From: Oscillospiraceae bacterium
GTDB taxonomy: Bacteria; Bacillota; Clostridia; Oscillospirales; UBA929
Length of the DNA stretch: 64,000 nt
Direction of reading: 5' to 3'
Assembly: GCA_031265355.1 (NCBI GenBank)
Contig: JAISCT010000017.1
Location: 1-64,000, forward strand
Shown here piece by piece: positions 50,744 to 58,449 of this stretch. The notes beneath the pieces are model-generated. The model did not search any database. It saw nothing but the letters and a program-made list of their open reading frames with translations, and was not told where the DNA came from. Made by a program: the position numbers and the translations under genes. How positions within the stretch are numbered: the stretch's first letter is position 1; the number at the start of each line of letters is the position of its first letter.

Positions 50744-51382
50744 TTATTTTTTATTTTCGCTTTCGCCAGGCGGGCGTCCGGACCCGCCCACATGCCGCCA
50801 CACATAGGGCAGCGTATATTTCACGGCCAGACCCACGAGCAGTCCCGTGACCGCGCCCGACACAAGCAGGACCGGCAGATAAGAAAACACGTAGGCGCTG
50901 CCTAGCACGGCGCAGGCGGCCAGCAGCTGCCCCAGATTGTGGAAGACCGCGCCCGTGATGCTGACGCCGACCGGGCTGATATTAAGTGCTGAGTGCTGAG
51001 TGCTGAGTGCTGAGTGCGGGGGACGGGGGGCTGCGTGCGAGGTGACGAGTGCGCGGGAGACGCGCAAAAGCGCGTACATGACGAAGAAACTGAGCAGAGA
51101 CCCGCTGATGCTGTAAAAGAACGATACAAACGTGCCGGCCAGCAGCGCCGTCATCACGCACTTGAGAACGACGAGCGTCAGCACGTCCCGAAACGAAAAC
51201 AGGTAAATCGCGAGCAGGATCAGAGCGTTGGGCAGCCCCAGCCGTACGCCGGGGATCATCACGTCCATCGGGATGGCCCGTTCCACGATGCCCAGGATCA
51301 GAGCCAGGGTCAACATCATGGCAAGCAGCGCAAAGCGCCGTACGGCCGAAAGCCCTTCCTTCGGATCAGCCGACAACGACAT
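50744..51382 (-). CDS. Gx transporter family membrane protein (COG4769 type)
   Basis: A 212-residue membrane protein with about five or six helices (FALLAMMLTLALILGIVE; NALILLAIYLFSFRDVL; TFVSFFYSISGSLLSFFVMY; ITGAVFHNLGQLLAA). The motif IPGVRLGLPN and the SISGSLLSF and FHNLGQ segments match the Gx/heptaprenyl diphosphate synthase component I-like family, thought to be ECF-type S components. A cytoplasmic loop at residues 122-133 is encoded by a heptanucleotide repeat (HSALSTQHSALN). ATG 51382 overlaps the NusG-II gene by 17 nt. Substrate unknown. Confidence 0.85.
   Translation of the reverse strand: MSLSADPKEGLSAVRRFALLAMMLTLALILGIVERAIPMDVMIPGVRLGLPNALILLAIYLFSFRDVLTLVVLKCVMTALLAGTFVSFFYSISGSLLSFFVMYALLRVSRALVTSHAAPRPPHSALSTQHSALNISPVGVSITGAVFHNLGQLLAACAVLGSAYVFSYLPVLLVSGAVTGLLVGLAVKYTLPYVWRHVGGSGRPPGESENKK
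50985..51017 (+). repeat. Heptanucleotide tandem repeat, second copy, inside the Gx transporter gene
   Basis: (AGTGCTG)4 plus AGTGC, identical over 33 nt and in the same orientation as 39516-39548 in polA. It encodes an inserted-looking SALSTQHSALN stretch between two membrane helices. G-rich sequence follows both copies. Confidence 0.95.
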
Positions 51383-51740
51383 CCACCTCCCCTTCCGCAC
51401 GCCCCGTGAGCTTGACGAGCACCCGGTGGGGCAGACAGGCGATGACGCCGCCGGACACGGAGACGCGCCCCGTGTGTACACAGGTGAGATTGCCGCAGTT
51501 GGCCTCCACCACCCGCACGCCATCCGGCTCGACGCGCAGCAGGTTCCAGCCGCCGTCCCCGGTCTCGATCCGCCGCTCGGTGACGGACCCGTCGAGGGGA
51601 ATGCGCTCCACCAGCCGTCCATCGAGATAGACCTCCGCCGTCAGCGCGCCAGTGTCGCCGCCGTCCCGGGCAAAGACTAGGAAGAGCGCGCCGGCCAATA
51701 CCAGTACGCCGACCAGAATGAGAACGTCGGCTTTTTTCAT
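51366..51740 (-). CDS. NusG domain II-containing protein
   Basis: A 124-residue protein: an N-terminal membrane anchor (ADVLILVGVLVLAGALFLVF, residues 4-23) followed by a small beta-domain of the NusG-II (DUF) family with NCGNLTCVHTGRVSVSGG and CLPHRVLVKL. The C....C and CLP motifs are conserved in the family; function unknown. ATG 51740 overlaps apbE by 4 nt and the 3' end overlaps the Gx gene. This trio is recurrent in Clostridia and often found near Rnf or other flavin-dependent membrane complexes. Confidence 0.85.
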   Translation of the reverse strand: MKKADVLILVGVLVLAGALFLVFARDGGDTGALTAEVYLDGRLVERIPLDGSVTERRIETGDGGWNLLRVEPDGVRVVEANCGNLTCVHTGRVSVSGGVIACLPHRVLVKLTGRAEGEVDVVVG

Positions 51741-52819
51741 GGCGCGTTCACCCACACATAGCGCTCGTCGGCGACCGCAAAGACGTCCGCGAGACCCGGC
51801 GTCGTGTGGATCGTTCGGTCCGACGCAATCAGCACGCCCTCCACGCCGTCCAACGTGTCGAGCAGCGCCAGGGCGCCGTCGAGTCCCAGCACAAAACAGG
51901 CGGTGGAGAGCGCGTCGGCCCGGGTGGAATCGTCGCAGACGATCGTGGCGGAGAGCAATCCCGTCTCGGCCGGGCGGCCGGTGGCGGGGTCCATGATGTG
52001 GTGGTAAACGGCGCCGTCCTCCGCGACGAAGTAGCGCTCGTACCCGCCGGAGGTGACGACGGTGCCGTCGTACAGAGAGAGAACGCACGCGTACCCGTCC
52101 TCGCCGGGCGCCGGTTTGCGGATTCCGACCCGCCAGGGTTTTCCCTCCGGGTGGCCGCCGCGCAGCACCACATTGCCGCCGAAGTCCAAGATAGCGTGCG
52201 TCACACCGGCCTCGCCCAACAATCGGTTCGCCTCGTCGGCCGCATAGCCTTTGGCGATCCCACCCAAGTCCAGGCCCATACCGGCTTCGGGAAGATACAC
52301 GGTGCGGTTCGCCTCATCCAGCGCCACCCGGCGGTAGTCGACCAGAGCGCGGACGCGCGCGACGTCGGCCTCAACCGGCACGGCGGCCGTCTCCGTACCG
52401 ATGCCCCACAGCGCCACCAACGGTTCGATCGTGGGGTCAAACGCGCCGCCTGAGAGCTCCGCGATCTCCAACGCCCGCGCGAGGAGCCCGTAAGTGTCCT
52501 CCGACACCGGCGTCGGCGCCTGCCCGGCTGCGGCGCGGACAGCGCCGATCTCGCTGCCGGGGGTGTGGGCCGTCATGGTGTTTTGAATGACCTCGCCGCG
52601 CGCGCGGACCGCCGCCAGCGCCGCGTCGGCCTCTTTCTCGCTCATCTTGTCATACAAAGACACCGTGACGACGGTGCCGAACAGATCGTCCCATGTCACG
52701 GACACCGGCGTTCGCGCGGCAGACCCGCAGCCGGCCGTCACGGCCGCCAGCATAGCCGCCAGCGCGACACCCACCGCTCTCCTGTTTCGTCTCCAGTTCA
52801 TATGCATCCCCATATCCAT
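51737..52819 (-). CDS. apbE: FAD:protein FMN transferase (ApbE), lipoprotein
   Basis: A 360-residue protein. Lipoprotein signal: hydrophobic AVGVALAAMLAAV then TAGC (Cys31 region). ApbE motifs: LSGGAFDPTIEPLV, LDLGGIAKGYAADEA, ILDFGGNVV, TSGGYERYF, HHIMDPATGRP, and the Mg2+-binding DDSTRADALSTACFVLG. It covalently attaches FMN from FAD to Thr/Ser of membrane flavoproteins such as RnfG, RnfD and NqrB/C. No acceptor flavoprotein is encoded in the window. First gene of the apbE/NusG-II/Gx cassette, 42 nt after repeat copy B. Confidence 0.96.
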   Translation of the reverse strand: MDMGMHMNWRRNRRAVGVALAAMLAAVTAGCGSAARTPVSVTWDDLFGTVVTVSLYDKMSEKEADAALAAVRARGEVIQNTMTAHTPGSEIGAVRAAAGQAPTPVSEDTYGLLARALEIAELSGGAFDPTIEPLVALWGIGTETAAVPVEADVARVRALVDYRRVALDEANRTVYLPEAGMGLDLGGIAKGYAADEANRLLGEAGVTHAILDFGGNVVLRGGHPEGKPWRVGIRKPAPGEDGYACVLSLYDGTVVTSGGYERYFVAEDGAVYHHIMDPATGRPAETGLLSATIVCDDSTRADALSTACFVLGLDGALALLDTLDGVEGVLIASDRTIHTTPGLADVFAVADERYVWVNAP

Positions 52820-52860
52820 CCAACCTGTACGGCCGCCCTATCGGCCCAACCGCACAATAA

Positions 52861-52931
52861 TACCTCGTTGCCGCGAAGCGGCAACACAAAACAAGAATTT
52901 AGGTTGTGGGTTGCAGATGCAACCCACGTTA
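52861..52931. repeat. Dispersed 71-nt two-hairpin element, copy B
   Basis: Same architecture as 41243-41313: GTTGCCGC-GAA-GCGGCAAC, spacer, GTGGGTTGCA-GA-TGCAACCCAC. It is additionally flanked by a 7-bp inverted repeat ACAATAA (52854-52860)/TTATTGT (52929-52935). It lies in the 222-nt gap between tgt and apbE, 42 nt upstream of the apbE start. Apart from this element the gap holds no other feature that I could find. Confidence 0.92.
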
Positions 52932-53041
52932 TTGTATCACACCCTCACCGCGCTGGAAAGTAAAAGTTTGAACTTTCGTACTTTTTGCGCGCGCACCCGA
53001 AAGAGGCAGGCCAAAGAGCGGGGGTTCTTTTCGGCGGACCC

Positions 53042-54181
53042 TCAGATCCGCCGATCGAGGCGCTCGACCTTGGCCTGCCGGAGCGCCGCAAAGCGCCCCG
53101 CGTCGATGGCGTCGCGGATCTCGGTCATCAGCCGGTTGTAAAAAAACAAGTTGTGCAGCACGGAAAGGCGCAGGGCCAAGAGCTCCCCCGCTTTGAACAG
53201 ATGCCGCAAGTAGGCGCGGCTGAAGTGCCGGCAAAGCGGGCAGCCGCAGGCGCCGTCGACGGGCGCGGCGTCTCGGGCGTATTTTTCGTTTTTAATGTTC
53301 AGGCAACCTTCTTCGGTGTAGAGATGCCCGTGCCGCGCGTTGCGGGCAGGCAGCACGCAATCGAAGAAATCCATGCCGCGCGCCACCGCCTCCAGGAGAT
53401 TGCCCGGCGTGCCCACCCCCATCAGGTACCGGGGCCGGTCCTCCGGCATGTGCGGCTCGACCAGGGAGATGATGCGGTACATCTCCTCGGTGCTCTCCCC
53501 CACCGCCAACCCGCCGATGGCGTAGCCGGGCAGCGCCAGCGCGGCGATCTCCCGCATGTGCGCGACCCGCAGGTCGTCGTATGTCCCGCCCTGGTTGATG
53601 CCAAAGAGCGCCTGGTTCAGGTTTTGCGCTCCGCCCTCGGTCGTCGTCAACCGCCGCTGCCATTCGTCCCGGCAGCGCACAAGCCAGCGCGCGGTGCGGG
53701 TGCAGGACGCCTCCACATAGTCGCGCGGCGCGGGATTTGAGACGCACTCGTCGAAAGCCATCGCAATGTCCGCGCCCAAAGACGCCTGGATAGCCACGGA
53801 TTCCTCCGGCCCAAGGAAGAGCCGCCGCCCGTCGATGTGCGAAGCGAACCAGACGCCCTCCTCCGTGACGCGCCGCAGCGAGGCCAGCGAGAACACCTGA
53901 AACCCGCCGCTGTCGGTGAGTATGGGGCCGGACCAGCGCATGAATCCGTGCAACCCACCCAGAGCCCGGACAGTCTCCTCCCCGGGGCGCAGGTGCAGGT
54001 GGTAAGTGTTACAGAGCGCAACCTGACAACCGACGTCCGCCAGGTCGAACGACGACAGCCCGCCCTTGATGGCGGCCTGTGTGGCCACATTCATAAAGAC
54101 CGGCGTTTGGATCTCCCCGTGGACCGTCCGGTATACGCCGCGCCGCGCGCGGCCCTCCGTCTTCAGCAAAACAAACGACAT
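53042..54181 (-). CDS. tgt: tRNA-guanine transglycosylase (queuine/preQ1 tRNA-ribosyltransferase)
   Basis: A 379-residue TIM-barrel enzyme that replaces guanine-34 with preQ1 in tRNAs with GUN anticodons. Motifs: TPVFMNVATQAAIKG, ILTDSGGFQVFSL (catalytic Asp), GVGTPGNLLEAVARGMDFFD with the second Asp, RHGHLYT, and the zinc site CGCPLCRHF plus a downstream His. ATG 54181 is used; TTG 54187 is in frame. queA is not adjacent here. Confidence 0.97.
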   Translation of the reverse strand: MSFVLLKTEGRARRGVYRTVHGEIQTPVFMNVATQAAIKGGLSSFDLADVGCQVALCNTYHLHLRPGEETVRALGGLHGFMRWSGPILTDSGGFQVFSLASLRRVTEEGVWFASHIDGRRLFLGPEESVAIQASLGADIAMAFDECVSNPAPRDYVEASCTRTARWLVRCRDEWQRRLTTTEGGAQNLNQALFGINQGGTYDDLRVAHMREIAALALPGYAIGGLAVGESTEEMYRIISLVEPHMPEDRPRYLMGVGTPGNLLEAVARGMDFFDCVLPARNARHGHLYTEEGCLNIKNEKYARDAAPVDGACGCPLCRHFSRAYLRHLFKAGELLALRLSVLHNLFFYNRLMTEIRDAIDAGRFAALRQAKVERLDRRI

Positions 54182-54220
54182 AGACAACCCGGGGCCGTCT
54201 TTTTAGACCCCGCCTCCGTT

Positions 54221-54952
54221 CTATTTGGCCGCCAATCCTGCCGCCCACTGGACGACGACGTAGATGACGGGCTGATGCAGCAGATAGATAAGCAGCGTAC
54301 GCCGGCCGACGGCCGGCAGCACGGGCACGCGCCACGTGTAAAACCACGCGGGGAAACGCCGCTCCCGGATGTACGCGCCCAGCCAGACGCCCAGCAGATA
54401 CAGGAAGAACCACGGGATGAGCGGGAAATAGTCGTAGGCGCGAAACCCCCGATACAAAACGCCGAACATGTACAGATATGGGAACCGCGAGGCGCCCGCG
54501 GCATAGAGCGGGAACCACAGATACCCCGCGACAAAGAGTGCGGAAAAAAGCACGGGCTGCCACCCGCGCGGAATGCGGTCCACCCAGACGGCGGGAGGGC
54601 CGCAGATCACCATGCAAACGCCCAAGCAATGCAAAATACCGAACGGGATCGGGACGTTCACAAACCCGGCGGCAAGCGACACCAGCAGCGCGCACCCGAG
54701 GACCTGCAGTCCGCGCCGCCGATTGTCCCGCGAGAAGCGAGCCGACACGCCGGCCAGCAGAATGAAAACGCCGGCAAAGAAGGGCTGCAGCACAGACAGC
54801 AGCGGGTTGAAGAGCAGACTATACGGCAAAAATCCCGCCGTCACGAGGTCGTACCCGGCGTGGTACGCCACCATCAGCAAGATCGACAAACCCCGCACGG
54901 CGTCGATGAGCTCGATGCGCGGCGCGGGGGCGCGGAGCCCGGGGTCAGACAT
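54221..54952 (-). CDS. DUF1624/HGSNAT-like membrane protein
   Basis: A 243-residue membrane protein with about seven helices. The N-terminal motif RIELIDAVRGLSILLMVAYH (R..DA.RG) matches the DUF1624 heparan-alpha-glucosaminide N-acetyltransferase-like group, related to acyltransferase-3 proteins; HCLGVCMVICG and LLIYLLHQPVIY are further conserved parts. A role in acetylating envelope glycans is possible but unproven. Its start overlaps the ychF end by 8 nt. Confidence 0.85.
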   Translation of the reverse strand: MSDPGLRAPAPRIELIDAVRGLSILLMVAYHAGYDLVTAGFLPYSLLFNPLLSVLQPFFAGVFILLAGVSARFSRDNRRRGLQVLGCALLVSLAAGFVNVPIPFGILHCLGVCMVICGPPAVWVDRIPRGWQPVLFSALFVAGYLWFPLYAAGASRFPYLYMFGVLYRGFRAYDYFPLIPWFFLYLLGVWLGAYIRERRFPAWFYTWRVPVLPAVGRRTLLIYLLHQPVIYVVVQWAAGLAAK

Positions 54953-56039
54953 TGAACCGGAACAGCACGACGTCGCCGTCTCGCATGACGTACTCCTTAC
55001 CCTCCGAGCGCACGAGACCGCGCTCCCGCGCGGCGGCCATGGCGCCGGCGGCCATCAGGTCGTCGAAGGCGATCACCTCGGCGCGGATGAACCCGCGCTC
55101 GAAATCGGAGTGGATGACGCCCGCGGCTTGGGGGGCTCTGGTCCCCTTCCGGATGGTCCACGCACGCACCTCCGGCGGCCCGGCGGTGAGGTAGGAGATG
55201 AACCCCAGCAGTGTGTAGGAGGCGCGCACCAGCCTGTCGAGGCCGGCTTCTTCCAGCCCCAACTCGGACAGGAAGAGCGCCCGCTCCTCCTCCGGCAGTT
55301 CCGCAATATCCTGCTCCCATTTCGCGCAGATTGGAAGCACCTGCGCGCCTTCGCGCGCGGCGATTTCCTCCACGGCCCGCAGGTAGAGACTGTCCGCCCG
55401 GCCGACAAACCCGGTCTCGTCCATGTTGGCACAGTAGATGACAGGTTTGCCCGACAGCAGCGGCACCGAGGCCGTCAGCGCGCGTTCGCCCTCGTCCTCG
55501 CTGACAAACGAGCGGGCGGACCGGCCGGCGTCCAGGTGGTCCGACAGGCGCTTGAAGAGCGCCGCCTCCGCGAGGTATTTTCGGTCCCCTTTTGCCAGCT
55601 TGCCGGCTTTGTCGATCCGGCGGCCCACGAGCTCGATGTCCGAGAGGATGAGTTCCATGTTGATGATGTCGATGTCGCGAGCCGGGTCGGCGCCGCCTTC
55701 GACGTGGATGATGTTGTCGTCGTCAAAACAGCGCACGACATGGACGACCGCGTCCACCTCGCGGATGTGCGTCAGGAACTGGTTGCCCAACCCCTCGCCC
55801 CGCGACGCGCCGCGCACGAGCCCGGCGATGTCCACAAACTCGACGACCGCGGGGGTAATTTTCTGCGGGTTGTGCATACGCGCCAGCGCGGTTAGCCGCT
55901 CATCCGGGACAGAGACCATCCCCACATTGGGTTCGATCGTGCAAAACGGATAGTTGGCCGACTCGGCGCCCGCACGGGTGATCGCGTTGAACAGCGTACT
56001 TTTGCCCACATTGGGCAAGCCGACAATGCCTAATTTCAT
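54945..56039 (-). CDS. ychF: Ribosome-binding ATPase YchF
   Basis: A 364-residue Obg-related NTPase. G1 [15 protein letters not shown], then [13 protein letters not shown]3 [20 protein letters not shown], and NMDE at the G4 position (the altered specificity motif that gives ATP preference in YchF). A coiled-coil insert and a C-terminal TGS domain ([16 protein letters not shown]) follow. ATG 56039 matches the invariant [10 protein letters not shown] start; upstream frame extension has no site. Confidence 0.97.
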   Translation of the reverse strand: MKLGIVGLPNVGKSTLFNAITRAGAESANYPFCTIEPNVGMVSVPDERLTALARMHNPQKITPAVVEFVDIAGLVRGASRGEGLGNQFLTHIREVDAVVHVVRCFDDDNIIHVEGGADPARDIDIINMELILSDIELVGRRIDKAGKLAKGDRKYLAEAALFKRLSDHLDAGRSARSFVSEDEGERALTASVPLLSGKPVIYCANMDETGFVGRADSLYLRAVEEIAAREGAQVLPICAKWEQDIAELPEEERALFLSELGLEEAGLDRLVRASYTLLGFISYLTAGPPEVRAWTIRKGTRAPQAAGVIHSDFERGFIRAEVIAFDDLMAAGAMAAARERGLVRSEGKEYVMRDGDVVLFRFNV

Positions 56040-56143
56040 GGCGGCAACCACGCCCGGCTCGCATGTCAGACGCATCTCTGGTTCAAGTGTCAAAGCCTCT
56101 TTCGACACGCGAGCCGTCTTTCCCTTCCCGTCGGAGTCCGACG

Positions 56144-56965
56144 TCAGATTTCGACCTCCAGGCCGTCGTAGGCGACGCCGATGCCGTAGAGACGCAGACG
56201 CTCCTCCATGGGCCGGTGCAGGAATCCGGAGGTGTGCGAGAAATGGGTGGCCAGATAGCGCGTGCGCGCGGTGGAGCTCTTTTGCTGGAACAACCGGCGC
56301 TTGACGGTCACATTGTCTTCCAGCGTCATGTGGTTGGGCGTGTCGGAATGGATGGGGTTTGTGCAGTCCATACTGACCATATGCACCGAACGACCCACCA
56401 AAAAGTCCCATGTCTCTTCGGGGAAGAAGCCGGTATCGTTGGCGTAGAGCAGCACCTTGCCCTCCGATTCGATCAGATAGATAAAGGCGCCCGGGCAGTG
56501 GCGGGCCTGCAGCGGCGTGACAGTATATTTGCCGAAGGTGGCGGGCGTGAACAGTTTGAGCTCCGTGAACTCCATCAGCGGTTCCAAACGCGCCAGCTCG
56601 TCGGCGCCCAGCACCCGTTCCATGCGGTCCCAGACATCGTAACTGCCATAGACGTAGAGTTTTTTCCGTTCCGCGTGCAGGCAATAGGGCGCGCGCAGGT
56701 TAGAGAGTTCCGCCGCGTAGAAGTGGTCCGCGTGCGTGTGCGTCACCAAAAGATACTCAATTCCACCCATTTCCAGCTTCCACTCGGCGGCCTGCGAGAG
56801 CAGATCCGGCGGCAGATCCACAAGCAAGGCGCCGTCGATGAGCATCGACGACCGGCGGCGCACGTTTCGCCCGCCCTGCGCGCGCGACTCGCGGCAGGCG
56901 GGGCACTGACAAAATACGCCGGGAAATCCCTCCGCGGCGCCTGTACCAAGATATCGAATGTGCAT
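56144..56965 (-). CDS. MBL-fold metallo-hydrolase (PhnP-like)
   Basis: A 273-residue metallo-beta-lactamase fold protein. HIRYLGTGAAEGFPGVFCQC carries Cys residues like those of PhnP (with CPAC) that may bind an extra zinc. The active-site signature is THTHADHFYA; later ligands lie at RHCPGAF, NDTGF and FSHTSG. PhnP itself hydrolyses cyclic ribosyl phosphates, but no phn genes are present here, so the substrate is unknown. ATG 56965 follows CGGAGGG. Region 56966-57231 upstream is AT-rich with no gene. Confidence 0.9.
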   Translation of the reverse strand: MHIRYLGTGAAEGFPGVFCQCPACRESRAQGGRNVRRRSSMLIDGALLVDLPPDLLSQAAEWKLEMGGIEYLLVTHTHADHFYAAELSNLRAPYCLHAERKKLYVYGSYDVWDRMERVLGADELARLEPLMEFTELKLFTPATFGKYTVTPLQARHCPGAFIYLIESEGKVLLYANDTGFFPEETWDFLVGRSVHMVSMDCTNPIHSDTPNHMTLEDNVTVKRRLFQQKSSTARTRYLATHFSHTSGFLHRPMEERLRLYGIGVAYDGLEVEI

Positions 56966-57231
56966 GATAACCCTCCGAGCATTGCAATTGACAACAAAGC
57001 ATTGACAATTTACATTTATTACCATATTTCGGACACAAACACGGGCGGCGCAGGCCATATCGGGTCTTCCGCGCCGTGACAGGCCGGAGAAGGCCGGATT
57101 TTCCGTGTGTTATGACTTAAACTAGAATTTAATTTTACCGTATCTTATGATTTCTGTCAACCTAGCTTCGGCAAAAATGTCCACACGGTGGAACACAAAC
57201 GGGGTCTGGGCGTAGTCTGCACGCAAAACAC

Positions 57232-57260
57232 TTGCCAGAGCGCCGCGCGCCATGTATAAT
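57232..57260 (+). promoter_or_regulatory. Sigma-A promoter of tRNA-Ser
   Basis: -35 TTGCCA (57232-57237) and perfect -10 TATAAT (57255-57260), 17-nt spacer, 10 nt before the tRNA 5' end. Confidence 0.88.
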
Positions 57261-57270
57261 GTAGGGGCAT

Positions 57271-57359
57271 GGAGGAATAGCGAAGTGGTCATAACGCGGC
57301 GGTCTTGAAAACCGTTTGGGCGCAAGCCTACGGGGGTTCGAATCCCTCTTCCTCCGCCA
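57271..57359 (+). tRNA. tRNA-Ser (anticodon TGA)
   Basis: Acceptor GGAGGAA/TTCCTCC, class II fold with long variable arm (TTTGGGCGCAAGCCTA), anticodon stem CGGT/ACCG with loop CTTGAAA giving TGA, T-arm GGGGTTCGAATCCC, discriminator G and encoded CCA. The accessory block starts immediately downstream, a usual place for integrative elements. Confidence 0.97.
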
Positions 57360-57361
57360 CC

Positions 57362-57425
57362 CATAAGTCAAGCCCCCAACAAACTTTTTAAAAAAATTCT
57401 TTCGGGAGGCTTGACTTATGTTTTT
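57362..57425 (+). terminator. 13-bp inverted repeat after tRNA-Ser, probable terminator
   Basis: CATAAGTCAAGCC (57362-57374) and GGCTTGACTTATG (57408-57420) enclose an AT-rich 33-nt loop, then TTTTTCTG. It could terminate the tRNA transcript. The long loop and 13-nt perfect ends are also compatible with a degenerate mobile-element end; no transposase is present. Confidence 0.6.
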
Positions 57426-57490
57426 CTGTTGCGGCGACGCGAGGGCAAGAACGACCGCTTAGACTGTCACAAGAAAGGCAGGAGAATGAT

Positions 57491-57718
57491 ATGACTTGTT
57501 TCCATTGTAAAAGCGACACAGAGCAAAAGTTTAAGACCCACGCCGTCACGCTTGACAAGTGTGTTATTATCATCAAGAATGTTCCCACTGTGGTCTGCGA
57601 GCAATGCGGCGAGGCATATTTTACGGATGATGTCATGCAAAGTCTGGAGGCCATTATTGACCGACTGGAGTGTATCATCAAAGAGGTCGCTATTGTTGAC
57701 TATGCCGACGTAGCATAG
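57491..57718 (+). CDS. YgiT-type zinc finger protein
   Basis: A 75-residue protein with two CxxC knuckles: MTCFHCKSDTEQ and VVCEQCGEAYFTDDV, the YgiT/MqsA N-terminal zinc finger. It lacks the C-terminal helix-turn-helix of full MqsA, like the short YgiT-type proteins that pair with DUF4258 toxins. No DUF4258 frame is visible upstream, so the partner may have been lost. GCAGGAG precedes the ATG. First coding gene of the accessory block. Confidence 0.85.
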   Translation: MTCFHCKSDTEQKFKTHAVTLDKCVIIIKNVPTVVCEQCGEAYFTDDVMQSLEAIIDRLECIIKEVAIVDYADVA

Positions 57719-57770
57719 TGATACGCGAATAGAGCCACAGGTTCGAGTAAGGAATAATTAAGGCGGTGAT

Positions 57771-58055
57771 ATTACGCTTACTCTTGAAGCAATTCGCGAT
57801 AGGGCGAAACCTGTCGCAAAAAAATATAATGTTGTTAGTCTTGAACTTTTCGGTTCATATGCAGATGGCACGGCAGATGAAAGCTCCGATGCGGATTTCC
57901 TCGTCTTGTTTGCCGCGCCCGTGCCGTCAATATTCAAAGTTATGGGATTCCGAGAAGAACTTTCACGCTCTCTCGGTCTGCCTGTTGACGTGGTTACGTT
58001 GCCTCTTGTCCGCCCCGACAAACTGCACGTATCATGCACGGAGAAAATCATATGA
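57771..58055 (+). CDS. mntA: MntA-like nucleotidyltransferase antitoxin, apparent ATT start
   Basis: The frame from ATT 57771 to TGA 58055 encodes 94 residues: ITLTLEAIRDRAKPVAKKY, then LFGSYADGTADESSDADFLV with the intact GSX10DXD motif of minimal nucleotidyltransferases, then GLPVDVVTLPL. MntA antitoxins modify (AMPylate) the HepT toxin. There is no ATG, GTG or TTG between the upstream in-frame TAA and the conserved domain; AAGGCGG lies just before ATT. So the gene either uses ATT or has lost its start codon. It overlaps hepT as ATGA. Confidence 0.85.
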   Translation: MTLTLEAIRDRAKPVAKKYNVVSLELFGSYADGTADESSDADFLVLFAAPVPSIFKVMGFREELSRSLGLPVDVVTLPLVRPDKLHVSCTEKII

Positions 58056-58399
58056 ACGAACGTGACAAGACCAACATTGGACGAATCGCGGATGAGCTTC
58101 GCTATATAAAGAGCGTAACAGCAAAAACCTCACGCGATGAGTTTCTGCACGATGAAACCCTGCAACACGCACTGTCAATGTCGATACTGACAATCGGTGA
58201 GTGCGCTAATCATCTCTCCGATGACTTCAAGGACCGCCACCCGAAGATCGAATGGATTCAAATTGTGGCAGTTAGAAATATTGCGGCGCACGGCTATTGG
58301 CAACTCGATATGCGGCAAATTTGGCAAGCTATCGAGGAAGATATTCCGCAACTTAACGATTTTGTGTTCGGGTTATTAGACGAGAAAAGCATGTGCTAA
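58052..58399 (+). CDS. hepT: HepT-like HEPN-domain ribonuclease toxin (DUF86)
   Basis: A 115-residue HEPN protein. The catalytic RX4HXY motif is intact: RNIAAHGY near residue 80. SILTIGECANHLSDDFK is typical of DUF86. HepT cleaves RNA/tRNA ends when free of its MntA partner. ATG 58052 overlaps the MntA stop by 4 nt, giving translational coupling, so HepT expression depends on ribosomes translating the upstream frame. An in-frame ATG at 58034 lies inside mntA and is less likely. Confidence 0.92.
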   Translation: MNERDKTNIGRIADELRYIKSVTAKTSRDEFLHDETLQHALSMSILTIGECANHLSDDFKDRHPKIEWIQIVAVRNIAAHGYWQLDMRQIWQAIEEDIPQLNDFVFGLLDEKSMC

Positions 58400-58449
58400 C
58401 CCAAGTTTCAGGGAAAAACCTGCAAGGCATTGGGAACGTCGGAGGGTAC

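Noticed and set aside
57122..57371. Frames reading RDSNPRR and RGIRTPVGLRPNG
   Set aside because: Artefact of translating the complement of tRNA-Ser.
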